Positions 50,624-62,800 of a stretch of DNA of 64,000 nucleotides are shown here, piece after piece; the stretch's first letter is position 1, and every line of letters begins with the position of its first letter. The stretch comes from Strigamia acuminata. Lineage: Eukaryota; Arthropoda; Chilopoda; Geophilomorpha; Linotaeniidae. Below the pieces are notes generated by a model, which had not been told where the DNA came from, did not search any database, and worked only from the letters and a program-made list of their open reading frames with translations. The translations under genes and the position numbers were made by a program. Location of the stretch: positions 1,984,001 to 2,048,000 of the forward strand of contig OX442322.1 of the NCBI GenBank assembly GCA_949358305.1, given 5' to 3'.

Positions 50624-53600
50624 TCATGATAAGTTGAAGTTGAAGATCCGGGAGATCAGCAGACGTAGTTGTGTTGAGCTCAACCATTTGGTGAAGATGT
50701 CTGCTACATTCATTGGTCCAGGAATCTTTCTCAGTTCGAATGCACCTGCTGTGTACCATTCCCGAATCCAATGAAACTTCACTCGGATATGTTTCGTCTT
50801 ACTATTCTCCACGTCATTTGAAGTGAATTGGATGGAAGAAAGCGCGTCGGAGAACACTATTGGTTTTGTTGATCGATTCAACATCGGGACGGAACTATAA
50901 ACATAGTCTAACCAATACAGCTCCCGAACGCACTCAACGAGGGCGACAAATTCCGCTTCCATCGTTGAGCACGCCACGCTGGTTTGTTTTCGGCAACTCC
51001 ATCCGATGGGGACATTTCCAATGTATGCAATATATCCGCCGAAACTTAATGACGTGGTAATGTCCGTGGCCCAGGACGCATCAGTATATCCCCAAAGCTG
51101 TCCACTAGTGCAGTTTGAAAGTTCAATGGCATAATCAATGGTATTTCCCACATAGCGAACCACTTGCATTAAAGCTTTGATGTGGGTGTGATCATAGCAG
51201 TTGTTGAACTGGGATAACAGGATAACTGAATACAGAATGTCAGGTCGTGTTCTGGACGCGAGGAAGAGAAGTGAGCCTATCAACGAACGGTATGGAAACT
51301 CGGGCAAATTCTCTTTTGACCCTTTGACGAGCGTCGTTCCTGGAGTCACGGGCACTTTGATGAGTTTGTCGGGTGTGATCTCGAACTTCTTAAGGATCTT
51401 TTGGATGTATGACTTTTGAGAGATATAGATCCCTTTTGATGTGCGGATGAACTCAACGCCTAAGAGTTTCGAGATGGGACCCAAATTTACAATGTCAAAT
51501 TTGGTACTGATGAGAGCGATTAGGTGAGTCAGGATGCCGTCGGTTGCGTAGAATAAAACAATGTCGTCGACATAGATAAGCATTACGGCAGAGGTCCCGT
51601 AGATGTACACGCAGTTGCACCCTGGTAATCTTCGAAAGCCTAAATCACGCAAGGTTTGGTCAAGCTTTTCAAACCATTGTCGCCCCGATTGGTGGAGTCC
51701 ATAGAGCGACCTAATCAATAACCATACGTGATTTGGATTTGAACATGTTGCGCCAGCTGGAATACGCATGTACACTTTATGTGCAAGATCGCCGTATAGG
51801 TACGCGCATTTGACGTCCAAATGCGCGTCCTTCCATCCTTTAAGGACAACTAACAGGCAGAAAAACAGGCGTATAAGAACGAAGTTGACAACAGGGCTGA
51901 AGACCTCATCATAGTCTACTCCTAACGTTTGACGAAAGCCCTGTGCCACTAATCTGGCGCGATATCTCGCTGGTTTGCCCTGAGAATCCTCCTTTAGTTT
52001 GAAGAGCCACTTGCATCCCAATATTGTCGTATTTTCCGGTTTTGGGACTTCTTCGTAGACGCCTCTCTTTGCAAAAGTGTCCAACTCCTCATTAATGGCT
52101 TCTTGCCATTTTGTCGCATCCGGAAATCTTACAGCCTCTGCGTAACTTGTGGGATCACGACGACAAAGGTGCACTCTGGGAAGTGGGGGTGGGAGATTCT
52201 CTAATTCATATTCCATATTTCCAAAATAGAATAGTTCGGGATCATACGGAATGTTGTTCATGTGGCAGAATTCCTCAACGTCGCCTCTAGAACGTAGTCG
52301 GAGTCCTGCTTCCGGGAAATAATAAACATCTGTTTTTAATTTGCCAGGTTCCTGCACTTTACGCAGATGTTCTTCTCGTTTCCAGTGTCGGCACTCAGTA
52401 TCTCCACCAATGTAACGCCATTTGTAAGCCGTTGCGGCTCCAGTTGGAGGCGGACCATGGTGCGCCGCTTGATGAGCTTGAGGCGCATTGCCACGAGAGC
52501 CTCGACGAGCATTTACAAAACTCGGAGGTGAACCTGGTGGTGTTCCTGGCGGTGTATGACTTGGAGTGTTGCCGGGAGTAATAACTGGACTCGGCACTGG
52601 TGTTATCACTGGAGTAATCAGTGGAGCTCGTATGGGAGATCCCGGAGGTGGAGTGACTGGCGGGGTCCGGTATTGAGCACCTTGCGGAGTTGAATCGTCA
52701 GAATCATAATCCGTATCATTTTCGTCTTCTGAATCCGAAAATTTGGGCCAATCGGTATACTGCAGACCGTCGTCAAATCTCACTTGTGGTCGTGAAGACC
52801 GCTGCATTTGGCGATTATGCGAGATTGATTGCGTTTGGTCCAAATCTGGTCCCATCCATGGGTCTTGTGGACCGCGGTAATGGTTAGAGCGTCTATATGA
52901 TTGCCGCTCATCAATCTGGACATGGATCGACTCAATGACCTTATTATCCTGTGGATTCCAAACGCGATATCCTCTTGTTGTCGTGGCGTATCCGACTAAA
53001 TAGCCCTCCCAAGCTCGTGGATCTAATTTGTCCCTGCCAGGCGCTGTATGGTGGACCCAGCACTTGGAACCTAATTTCCGAAGGTGTCGGAGTGAAAGGG
53101 CACGTCGTCGCCATAGGATATAGGGCACCTCATTTTTGAGACGAGAATGAGGGCATCGATTCTTTATATACGAGAATGTCACTGCGAATTCCGCCCAAAG
53201 TTCATTTGGAAGACCAGTTTCATCTAATATGGCACGAGTGTAATCTGCCATTGTGCGGTTTATCCGCTCTGCAGTGCCATTCATAGCGGGACTATGGGGA
53301 TTGGTCCTCTGGGCTTGAATTCCAGTTTCCTTCAGATATCTCTCAAATTCATTCGACATGAATTCTCCTCCTCGGTCAGTTCGGATGGCCTTAACCCGTT
53401 TGTTAGTCACTCGCTCTATTCGTGTGACATAATCCTTGAAAAGTCCAAATACTTGGGATTTCTGGGCCATCGGAAATATCCAGGCGTAGCGCGTGGCGTC
53501 ATCTATTATAGTTAGCACGTAACGCGCGCCCCCGTAGGAAGTCGTTCTTGAAGCTCCCCACACGTCCATGTGCAGGAGATCTAAAGCCTTTGTGGAAATT

Positions 53601-55444
53601 GGATGTTCATCCGGTTTGTGAGAAACACGGGTTGATTTTGCAATTCTGCAATGATTGCAAGAAAGTTCTTTATTTACTTCTGCCGGGGTTACTCCATACA
53701 CTTGTTCATTTCCGGCCAGAAGTTTCATAGCATTGGTGTGTAGATGACCCAATCTGCTGTGCCATATCCCCGTCGCATCCTTCCGGACCGTAGGCGCTGC
53801 AACCGTCTTTGCGTTGGTTGGCCTTGAATTCGGTTTCGGATTTGAGGGAATTGCCTTTAATGTGTCGGCAAAGGACGGGACTTGAGGTAATGTCTTGGTA
53901 GGAATAGGCATGGGAGGTGTCTTGGACTGGGTTGTCTTAACAGGAATAGGCGGAGGAAGTTCATTTGGCAAGGGAGGAAATTCAAGCCGAAAATCAGTAA
54001 AGAGTTCAGGATCTTTTGACTTTTTCCTTGCCTTGGGATACTGGATGAAATCCTCTTCCGCTGTGACTAATGTTCGAGTCGGAGCGGTCGACTGCGCAAT
54101 AGGCGCATCCACTGTTGACATCAGTGTTGAAGGTGGGCACAAACCGTCCACATAATAGAGACCGCCCTTTTCTTTGGCTCGAAGCATTGGATGATCGATA
54201 TCAGACTTGTAAACGTGAACTCCACCATCCCAAATGTGGATGTGATGTTTGGCTTTGTCCATTTTTGACACGGAAATTAGATTCGCTTCGAATTTTGGCG
54301 CGAACAGCACATCTTGAAGGTTTGCAACGCATTCTACATTGTTGATCATGGTGACAATTCGGACTTTGCCCTTGCCGAGAACTTCAGAGTGTCCTTGGCC
54401 TAATGCAATGTTAAAGGGCACAACCTTGACGAAATCCTGAAACCATGCTTGAACGTGGCACACGTGGTCGGTCGCCCCACAATCCACAATCCATTCATGT
54501 GACTGTGTAAAGTGAATTGTGGGCAACTGTATGGCTTGCGGAGCACTGGCGAAAAAGTTTGTTTCCCGCCTGGCGCTGGAATTCCCCCTTGGTCTGGAAT
54601 CATCCCGGTTCGAGTTCTTGTTGCGTTTACGGCTTGAACTCCTCGGCTTCCTTTGAAGTGATGCCGTCGGTTGATTTTTGTCATCTCGGCGAGGTGGTAA
54701 TGGGCATTTGTTAGCATAATGTCCATATTCCTGGCAATTGAAGCATTGCACCGAAGATAACTGTCTAGGGGGTCGAGATCGGTTTCTTCCACGCTGTTTT
54801 TCACCAGCGTAGGCACGTGATGATTTGGAACTGTCCAAATCGCGCGAGTCCATCGCTTTAAGTCGCATGTGTTCCGCGAGTAATTGCTCAGCCACTTTCT
54901 TTGGCGTAAATTCACCGTTGGGCAAATGATATGTTGTGAATGAAATCTGTGAATATTCACGAGGCAATAAGTCCAAGTATTGGTAAGCATGGTGATCAGG
55001 CGAAGTTATCTCTCCGATGTCCTTCATTTGGCGGACATGGTAGTCTACGCGACTTAGGAAATCAGCCATGTCTTCGCCTTGTTCCAGGCGCAAATTCAGA
55101 AATTCACGGCGCATGGCTGCCTGTCGCGCACGTGATGATGGCGCGTAAATATTGGCTAAAATGTCCCAAGCCTCTTTAGGGGTTTTGCAGTCATCTAGCG
55201 CAGACTTTTTAGCCTCGCTCACGGAACAATATATGAGTCCTAACGCTTTGGCTTTGCGACGCTTGTATTTCTTTTTCTCTTTATCTCCGGCAGTTTTTAA
55301 GAATTCTTCTTCTTCTTCTTCCGTCACGTGGTCCCATAATTCCTCGCTTCTCAGCACCATGCGCATTGAGCGCTGCCAAAGTTCGTAGTTTCCTACGCTG
55401 AGAATTGGGAGACGACCGGAATTGCCATCTGCGGATTTCGACAT
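50624..55444 (-). CDS. gag-pol: Element F copia Gag-Pol polyprotein
   Basis: One uninterrupted frame of about 1606 residues; the ATG at 55444 is chosen because the Gag domain begins right after it. Order of domains: copia-type Gag (NYELWQRSMRMVL near the start), CCHC knuckle C234-x2-C237-x4-H242-x4-C247, protease DCGA with D321, integrase HHCC finger and core (HMDVWG, RTDRGGEF, NGTAERIN), a Pro-rich linker, RT with YVDD (D1293-D1294), RNase H with YTDAS (D1455) and MEAEFVALVE. This PR-INT-RT-RH order is Ty1/copia. There is no frameshift or stop between gag and pol, so the Gag to Pol ratio must be set some other way. All catalytic residues that I looked for are present. Confidence 0.96.
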   Translation of the reverse strand: MSKSADGNSGRLPILSVGNYELWQRSMRMVLRSEELWDHVTEEEEEEFLKTAGDKEKKKYKRRKAKALGLIYCSVSEAKKSALDDCKTPKEAWDILANIYAPSSRARQAAMRREFLNLRLEQGEDMADFLSRVDYHVRQMKDIGEITSPDHHAYQYLDLLPREYSQISFTTYHLPNGEFTPKKVAEQLLAEHMRLKAMDSRDLDSSKSSRAYAGEKQRGRNRSRPPRQLSSVQCFNCQEYGHYANKCPLPPRRDDKNQPTASLQRKPRSSSRKRNKNSNRDDSRPRGNSSARRETNFFASAPQAIQLPTIHFTQSHEWIVDCGATDHVCHVQAWFQDFVKVVPFNIALGQGHSEVLGKGKVRIVTMINNVECVANLQDVLFAPKFEANLISVSKMDKAKHHIHIWDGGVHVYKSDIDHPMLRAKEKGGLYYVDGLCPPSTLMSTVDAPIAQSTAPTRTLVTAEEDFIQYPKARKKSKDPELFTDFRLEFPPLPNELPPPIPVKTTQSKTPPMPIPTKTLPQVPSFADTLKAIPSNPKPNSRPTNAKTVAAPTVRKDATGIWHSRLGHLHTNAMKLLAGNEQVYGVTPAEVNKELSCNHCRIAKSTRVSHKPDEHPISTKALDLLHMDVWGASRTTSYGGARYVLTIIDDATRYAWIFPMAQKSQVFGLFKDYVTRIERVTNKRVKAIRTDRGGEFMSNEFERYLKETGIQAQRTNPHSPAMNGTAERINRTMADYTRAILDETGLPNELWAEFAVTFSYIKNRCPHSRLKNEVPYILWRRRALSLRHLRKLGSKCWVHHTAPGRDKLDPRAWEGYLVGYATTTRGYRVWNPQDNKVIESIHVQIDERQSYRRSNHYRGPQDPWMGPDLDQTQSISHNRQMQRSSRPQVRFDDGLQYTDWPKFSDSEDENDTDYDSDDSTPQGAQYRTPPVTPPPGSPIRAPLITPVITPVPSPVITPGNTPSHTPPGTPPGSPPSFVNARRGSRGNAPQAHQAAHHGPPPTGAATAYKWRYIGGDTECRHWKREEHLRKVQEPGKLKTDVYYFPEAGLRLRSRGDVEEFCHMNNIPYDPELFYFGNMEYELENLPPPLPRVHLCRRDPTSYAEAVRFPDATKWQEAINEELDTFAKRGVYEEVPKPENTTILGCKWLFKLKEDSQGKPARYRARLVAQGFRQTLGVDYDEVFSPVVNFVLIRLFFCLLVVLKGWKDAHLDVKCAYLYGDLAHKVYMRIPAGATCSNPNHVWLLIRSLYGLHQSGRQWFEKLDQTLRDLGFRRLPGCNCVYIYGTSAVMLIYVDDIVLFYATDGILTHLIALISTKFDIVNLGPISKLLGVEFIRTSKGIYISQKSYIQKILKKFEITPDKLIKVPVTPGTTLVKGSKENLPEFPYRSLIGSLLFLASRTRPDILYSVILLSQFNNCYDHTHIKALMQVVRYVGNTIDYAIELSNCTSGQLWGYTDASWATDITTSLSFGGYIAYIGNVPIGWSCRKQTSVACSTMEAEFVALVECVRELYWLDYVYSSVPMLNRSTKPIVFSDALSSIQFTSNDVENSKTKHIRVKFHWIREWYTAGAFELRKIPGPMNVADIFTKWLSSTQLRLLISRIFNFNLS

Positions 55445-56312
55445 AATGACGTGGAGACGGCGAAATAATTCGTAATGAAGCACACTGAACTAGGAATGGT
55501 ACGTTTGAAGCACACGATGATTCCGGAGCACAACACTTCACAACACTTCACAATCCCACGTGGTTCTAAGCGGATAACCAGAAGGGGAGTCAATTCTAAG
55601 ATTGACTGACAACCTGTGATTAGTGTCCCCCTAGCGTCCTTTGCGACCGCCTGGGGTCTCGGGAATGCTAGGTGGCGCAGGGCTCAGCCTAATCACAGAA
55701 TACAATGACACTTGCCCGGATTCGAGCGTAGGGTGCCAAGGATTCTAATAAACCCACTCCAAAATCCCCCTTAATGCTAACAATAATTAAATCGACAAGA
55801 AGGCGAAATAGGTGAGTCAATTGCGGTTGCAATTCACGTGCAAATGAAGGCACGGCGCAGCTTTCTCGAAAAGCTGGTGAAAACGCTGATTCGAACGTTA
55901 ATGCTCGAATCCTTCTCGAAAAATTCGAGGCTCTTCTTCCACTTGAATAGATCGGCGTATAACGACCGTTCACCGGGGAACTAAGCCGCGAATAACTTGT
56001 ATTCGATTCTAGTGGTAACTGCCGCAACTCGCTAAGCAGTGACGAGAATCGCATTTGACGTGAAATCTGAAAATAAATAAATTTTTGTCGCGGAATTTGC
56101 GAAACCCGCACAATTCCGGACTAAAACAGGTTAACAATGATGCTATACACGACGTTCGTCGCTTGGAACGTCGGTGATACGTCGGCGAACGCGAATCCGA
56201 GACGGAAATCGACGATAGCTGAAAATAGACAAATTTCGGCGCAAAAATCGCGAATTTCGCGAAAATTACGTCGAATATTAGACAAATAATGGCCGGTTAG
56301 GTGGCAACCACC
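55445..56312 (-). other. Leader of element F
   Basis: About 870 bp between the primer site and the gag ATG. I see no credible gene. Confidence 0.65.
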
Positions 56313-56323
56313 CTCTGCTACCA
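56313..56323 (-). other. Primer site of F, initiator tRNA-Met 3' end
   Basis: On the minus strand TGGTAGCAGAG starts 2 bp after the 5' LTR. It complements the CCA end of animal initiator tRNA-Met over 11 bases. This differs from D, which uses the anticodon region. Confidence 0.8.
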
Positions 56324-56325
56324 CT

Positions 56326-56799
56326 TGTAGCAGAGGAGGAGGCGCTTGGCGGTCTGTACGACCGTGTGGAAGCGTGAATAACGCAAATGCGCGGCCGAAA
56401 TGGCGGGCGCGCAACGTCGCCGCTAATGGCGAGCAGAAAAGAGCTGCCGCACGTGGAAAACGTGCTTATCTGCAGCTAAACAACAACTAGGCAGTGTAAA
56501 AATAACATATATTTAATAAATAAAAGCAAAACTTACAATGTGAATCCATTTGGATGAAAAGCAATGATAAAGCACTGCATACGTGCAGGCTGACATCTTG
56601 GATTTGTGAAAAGTACAAGTGACACCATCTGGTGTTGGAAAAGGTAAACTTATATAATGCTAAGCTGCGGGCAGCATTATGCCCAATGCTAAATAATCAA
56701 TTAAAGACTAAATAAATATTGGAAGCAGCTTGATGCTGGGAAAAATACTAATAATATCCGTGATGACTACGGAGGACTATTTGGGATCGGAAAACAACA
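56326..56799 (-). repeat. 5' LTR of element F (474 bp)
   Basis: Pairs with 49949-50422, with no difference seen. Confidence 0.95.
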
Positions 56800-59700
56800 T
56801 ATCCTTCTGTTGGTGATCTACAAATTCCTGGCGCGTCGGCGGTTTACAGTCCAATTGGGATGTAACTTTGCCAATGAATGTCTTGATCATTTCATTATCT
56901 GACACTGGCTCATATGGCCATGGCCCTTCGCCTCGACATTCCTGCGCCTCTTCTGACTCATCTGTCGTCAAATTATATGCATTGCACCAATACGATACGA
57001 ATTTTTCGTCTTCGTTTGGCCGCCTCTGCGGCACTGGTAACTGATTCCAGTTATTAAACGTCCATTTCTGGTGGTTCGTTGGGCAATATGACATAAATCC
57101 GTCAGCTTCCCCGGTATCTTCCTCATCACAGATCATTTGGACAGGATCTCTGGATAGCGCATCAGCCAATACGTTCAGTGGGCCTTTAATGTAATGGATT
57201 TTGAAGTCATATCCCATGAGTTCCATCTGCCAACGGGCCAAACGTCCCGTTGGCTCGTCGAGTCCCATGAGCCACTTCAACGCCTGGTGATCGGTTTGGA
57301 CCGTAAATTTGGTGCACTCCAGGTACGGCCTAAACTTGCGCAGGGCCCAGATCACGGCGAGACACTCTAAGTCTGTTGCACTATAGTTCAGTTCGGCTTG
57401 TTGCAAGCTACGGCTTATATACATGCATGGGACCTCAACGATTTGACCATCAATTTCGTGTTGCTGCATTAAGGCAGCTCCTAGTCCTTGGTAACTGGCG
57501 TCGGTGTGGACTATGAATGGCTTGTTTAGGTTGGGCAGCTTCAAAGTAACTGCGTCGGCTAATAATTTTTTCACTTTCTCAAAAGCCGCTTGATGGTCTT
57601 CAATCCACACGAAGTCTACGCCCTTCTTTAAGAGCGGACGTAACGGCTCAGACACAGCAGATAAATCCTTCAATAGGCGATGGAAGAAATTTACCATACC
57701 CATAAAGCGCTGTAAACCTTTCAGATCTTTTGGGGCTGGGAACTGCGTAATGGCCGCTACTTTCTTCGGGTCCACACTAAGACCATTTATTCCTAGCGTA
57801 TAGCCAAGGAACTTCAATTCTTTCCGGCAGAATTTTGATTTTTCTGGGTTTATGTGGAGGTTTGCTTTGTCAAGTTTATTTAAAACTGATTCCACATGCC
57901 GGAGATGTTCTTCATAGGTGGCCGAGACGATAACTATATCGTCAAGATACGCCCAGGCATATTTCCTATGAGCGTCACCTAGAACTTTCTCGATTAGCCT
58001 TTGGAAGGTGGTTGGAGCGTTCACCAATCCAAAAGGCATAACATTGAACATCAACCGACCGAGCGGGCTCCAGAAGGCCGTTTTTGGTCGGTCTTCGGGC
58101 CGCAGCTCGATCTGCCAGTATCCCTTAGTGAGGTCAATCGTCGTGACCCACTGAAACTCGCCTAATTCGCGTAAGATCTCGTCGATCGTAGGCATCTGCG
58201 GAGGGTCATATAACGTATGCTCGTTAATTGGCCTATAGTCTATGCAAAGCCTCGGTTCTGACCCTGGCTTCATGACTAGCACAATACGAGCACCGTAATC
58301 TCCCTCTGCTTTGGACACGTAGCCTTTATCTAGCATTTCCTGACATAGCTTCGAGAGGATTTCTCTTTTTTGAGGGTTCCAGCTTTTGTAAGGGACCCTT
58401 ATTGGCTTATCCGTGTCGAGATCTATTGTGTGGTGCAACACGTGCGTTCTCCCAGGCGTCTTTGTTAAGATGTGCTCATATTTTTTGAGAACATGCTCGA
58501 GTTGCACAGTTTCCGTTAGTTGGAGCTTGGCCTCTTCGACCAAATTATGGACACCATTACCCACTTTTAGTCGGGCCTCAAAAGCACAGAAGCTTGATCG
58601 CTTTGCAAAGGTGTTCCATGAGGACTCAGGCTCCTCCAATTTCTTTTCTAGTCTGTCTAGTACATCTTGATGGATATATGGCGCAGGAACTTCAAGTGTT
58701 TGCACAAAATTCCATTTACCATTTAGTGGGTTAGGTTGGACCCGCATCCGCTTCATTATGTCATTGCCCATTAGCATGAATCTCATTTCATGTGGCAAGA
58801 CAAGGAAGTTATGTATCATTATGCCGTGTGACCAGCGAAAGGTCAACCGTAGCGACCCTACCGGTTGTACCTTCTTGTCGGCCGTATTAATGGCCATGTT
58901 TGGCCCCACTCTGGAAATCTGGTCTTCCATTTCCATGTCTTGGACCAAAGGCAAAGCAATACAACTTCGGTTTGCGCCGGAATCAAGTGTACCCATTATT
59001 GTTCCACTTACCGTGGAAATTTCCATTGTGGTCATTCCACTTAACATATCTTGATCTGGAATGAGAGCTCTAAAAACTCTAATCCTTGGCTTTTCTTCTG
59101 GCTCGATTATTGGTAATTCCTTGAGGAATGGATCCCATTCTACGGGTTCTGTAGGGGTGTCAACCATCCATGCAGCTTCAGACGGCTCATTCTCGTACGT
59201 GCTTCTCACGTTTGCCCAAAAAATCGTGGCTTCATTTTCATCGTCAAGTCCCACATTCTTTAGGGCTTGATCTATTTCTGCCGTGAAATATGCCGCATCT
59301 ATTTGCGTAACTTCCTCTACTTTGGGAATTTTAGACAAGTCGGTCGTCGGGAATGGGGTTACCCCGTTTGCATCCTTTTTAACGTCACAAGTCTTGTCAT
59401 CTTCTCCTTGCATGGTCCCTATTGCCTCTGGAGGCGTTAGCTCCATGTCTTCAAGTGACAGTGCTTGGGGTTTCAGATCACAAGCTTTCGACGTTGATGC
59501 AACTTTGTCAACATTTGCTGCTTCCGCAATGTTTACTGCTCCCGCAGCCTCCGTAGATTCTGTTGCTTTGACAGCTTCCGTAGATTCCGCAGTGTCAACA
59601 ACTTCCGTAGATTCTGCAGTTGTTGGAATTCCTACGATTTCTTCTATTTTAGCTAAGGCCGCCATTTCTACCGGTGGGAATCTCATACCAATAATCTGTC

Positions 59701-59890
59701 CCTTACTAATTTCGTAGATTACTGATCCTTTCCTTACCGGAGGAACAGTTTTTGTGTCTGAATTCGTTGTTGGTTCTGGAGTTTTGGTAAGTTCTGGAAC
59801 TGTTGGTTTTTCCAGCTCTTCTTTTTGCGCAGTTTCCGAGTCATTTGCTGGCGCGGGTTTCAGTGAATCTTCTGAACCCGCGCTCACATG
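56800..59890 (-). CDS. pol: Element G Pol, protease-RT-RNase H part
   Basis: N-terminal part of the G Pol, entered by a -1 shift at 59890; there is no ATG at the head of the frame, only GTG at 59887. Counted from the shift: a Thr/Glu-rich linker with TESTEAV-type repeats near residue 100, protease DSGA with D303, RT YLDD ending at D651, RNase H with HTDASYQG, YSATDLECLAV and DALSRDP. The frame is cut at 56804 by copia element F. The linker before the protease is unusually long (about 300 residues). Confidence 0.92.
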
Positions 59891-59896
59891 TTTTTT
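59851..59896 (-). promoter_or_regulatory. Gag-pol -1 ribosomal frameshift signal, element G
   Basis: On the minus strand A AAA AAC (59896-59890), then ATGTGA as a 6-nt spacer holding the gag stop, then a stem GCGCGGGTT/AACCCGCGC extended by CAG/CTG past one bulged base, with an 8-nt loop (59883-59851). The -1 frame is pol. Confidence 0.9.
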
Positions 59897-62800
59897 TGAA
59901 CGGCTTCAGTTATGGCGTCAATTAGCCGCTGGTAGCTTGGCTTTGACGTTTGTTTTCTGGGCTGGGGGCAGCTCCTGGACCAATGGCCTAATTGGCCGCA
60001 ATTGTGACAAGGGGCTGTCTCCGGAGTCAACCTGGGTTGAGTTGACGCTTCTACGTTTCCTTCCAATTTTACAGTGGAAGTCGAAGCTTGACCGGCTTGC
60101 GCTATCTCCTCAAGCGGAGTCTTTTTTGTCAATTCAATTGAGCACGTTTTCAACTCTGACGCAGAACTCTCAGTCGCTTCAGATTTAGATGTCGCCTTTG
60201 GTTGCATTGGCGGTTTGTACTTTGCAACTGTTGGGTTGTTGCGTGCGTACATGGTGCCGACTGCCTCCACTATCGACTCAATGTGTTGGTCGGTGAGGTC
60301 CATTGACAACATTTGGTTGCCCGTAAATTCTCCCCTGTCGTCTACTTCCGACACTAGTTTTGCCGAAGGACGCATTGGAATTTTTGGCGGTGGGTAAGGT
60401 GTCTGACCCGGCTCTCGGCTACGGTTGTAATTACTCTCTTTACGTTGTGCCGAGATATATGGCGGTGGTTGCATCATTTTAGGATTGCTCCTTGCCTGAT
60501 CGGATCGTTTCCGTTGCAATTCATCCCGAGCTCTTTGCTCATCGGGTGGCAAATATTTTATATATCTGTCTTCGATATACATTTGGTTATCGCGCATAAA
60601 CTGCGCTAACCTGTCAAACGAGCTGGCCATCGGTGCGTTCACCATTGTCAGTACCTTCTCCGAAAATTCCGTTAGGCCTCTGCGAAATTGACAATCAGCG
60701 GCAAAGTTGCAAACTTTGTTTGGAAGGTGAGTTATCAGTTCTTCCGTCCTGCGTAGGTACGACCGGAGGTCCTCGCCTAACATCTGTTGCAAATTGTCCC
60801 AGTGATCCACCAAAGTCGCATGTGACTCACCATACTCTTTCATAAATTCATGAACAAACGCATCCCAATGTGTGAACGCGTGTTCGTAGAACCAGTTTGC
60901 GGCTCCCCCTGTCAACATCTTTGGAATTATTCTCTTAAGAGTGTCATAAGGGTCCGCTTCATGGCATCTCACTATCTGCATCACTTCATCTAGGAATTTC
61001 GTTCCTACTGACCAACTACCATCAAATGTGTCGGGTGTTATGCGGTCCCATTTTATTTGGGATGCGTTAACAAAGACATGTGTCCAATTTGCTACGCAAT
61101 ATTTCCGGATTTGCTTCTGCAATACCTCCTCCATCTCTTGGGATCTGGATGGGATCTTAGACAAACGCTTATCTATCTGCTGTTCAATGTACTCCTCCAA
61201 TTTAATGGTGTTGTCTGTTGGACCGTACATATTGGCAGCAGGTGGCGGTTCTCTATATTGAGAATTATCAGGTCTGCCCTGTCTATTTCCGGTTTGACCC
61301 GCGTAACTTGCGTCATTGTGGCGGAAGTGTTCAGACTGCGAGTATTTCCTTTCTTGTCGACCAGTATAGTCTTCACTCCATCGTGAGTAATCGTCATGAC
61401 GGTTTTCATCTCTACGACGTTGTTCGTCATTGCGACGATACTCCTGTTCGTGACGCGGGTCGTTACCATGGCGATATTCATCTTTTTGACGAGAATCGTC
61501 TCTCTGGTAACGTTCGTCACCTCGGTGAGTGCCTTGCTGGCGAGCATCATCACTTCTCCGGCGTCGCTCTTGTTCGCGATAAAATTCGTCGCGTCGGCGC
61601 TGCTCTTCATTTCGACGATACTCTTCTCTTCGACGCTGCTCTTCATTTCGACGATTTTCGTCTTGTCGACGTTCATCGTCTCTACGACGAGCTTCGTCTC
61701 GTTGATGTTCTTCGTTGCGGCGATCTTCGTCTTGTTGGCGTTGTTCACCGCCATAACATTCTCCGTGGTATTCGTAACGGTTTTCGTTACTTTGCTGGCG
61801 CTCTCCGTCGGGACGACTTTGGCCGCGTCCTTGACTGTCATTTCCTCGGCTAGTATTCTCATAACTAGCACTTCCTGCACCCAGGCTTTTCTGACCTGAT
61901 GGCTCGTATTCGCCTTGTTGCGCAGGATTACCTGACTGTGGGTTTTGTCTTGCAGAACGTGAATTATCTCTAGGAAATTCATGGGTTGGAACTTCTTGAT
62001 CGTGCCAAGATGTGTGACGTTCACTTCTCTCTCTTTCAGCTCTGTCGCTGTTGCCAGTATCTTTATTGGCTGAGGAGTCTTGATATCTTTCCGCTTTCCA
62101 ATTCTCGACTTCATTTATCCAACGTTCTTGGAAATCAACCCCTTTTTTCAGCTTATCCTCATACTCCGTTGGCCATACTTCATCATACACCGGTCGTCTA
62201 TCCTGTCTTTTTGACGCAGGAATAGTGACACACTCGGTTTGGGACGTTTCACTTGGATGTAACGGTTCCGTCGGGCGTGATTTGCCATCTTTGTCTACCG
62301 TTCTTGGCAGATTTTTCCATTTTGGAATGTCCATCGGTCCCAGTGTGTCACTCTTTGGTTGGTCAAATCGATTGGTAGCTCCACGCTGTTGATTGCGTTG
62401 ATCAATTACGTCAAATACTTTTCTGTTCTGCATGGGAGGTGACGATCGTTTTCTGTCGCCACGCTCATCCCCACCTTCTCTCCCCCTTTTCAGAGGGTTC
62501 GTTCCAGACTCTGAAACTAATACTACTTCTGGCGGGTCCCGATTCGCTGCGTCTGGCTGCGCAATCGGGTATTGCACTCGCGCCAAATACTGAGCGTCTT
62601 CGAGCGCCATTTTTGCTCTATGAGCTTCCTCCTGCGCGCGTAACGCCTCCTGGCGAAGGTGCGCATTTTCTTGATTCGCATTCGTTTCCATTTCGGTTAG
62701 TCTCGATGCCAACGCCAGGCGTTCCGCTTCTAAGCGGACTCTCGTAGCTTCGAGATGTTCTTTTTCCGCCTGCCGTTCCGATTGGAGGTGTGCCTCTGCT

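Larger units (their letters stand above)
49949..56799 (-). mobile_element. Element F: complete copia retrotransposon (6.9 kb)
   Basis: LTRs of 474 bp (49949-50422 and 56326-56799) look identical, with target duplication TATCC (49944-49948 and 56800-56804). It has an initiator tRNA-Met primer site, one uninterrupted gag-pol frame and a polypurine tract. It appears to be the youngest insertion in the window and may be functional. Confidence 0.96.

Noticed and set aside
61173-62114. Long ORFs in other frames and on the plus strand over G gag (about 313, 211 and 167 residues)
   Set aside because: They arise from the repetitive charged codons of Gag; their products are low complexity and match no family.
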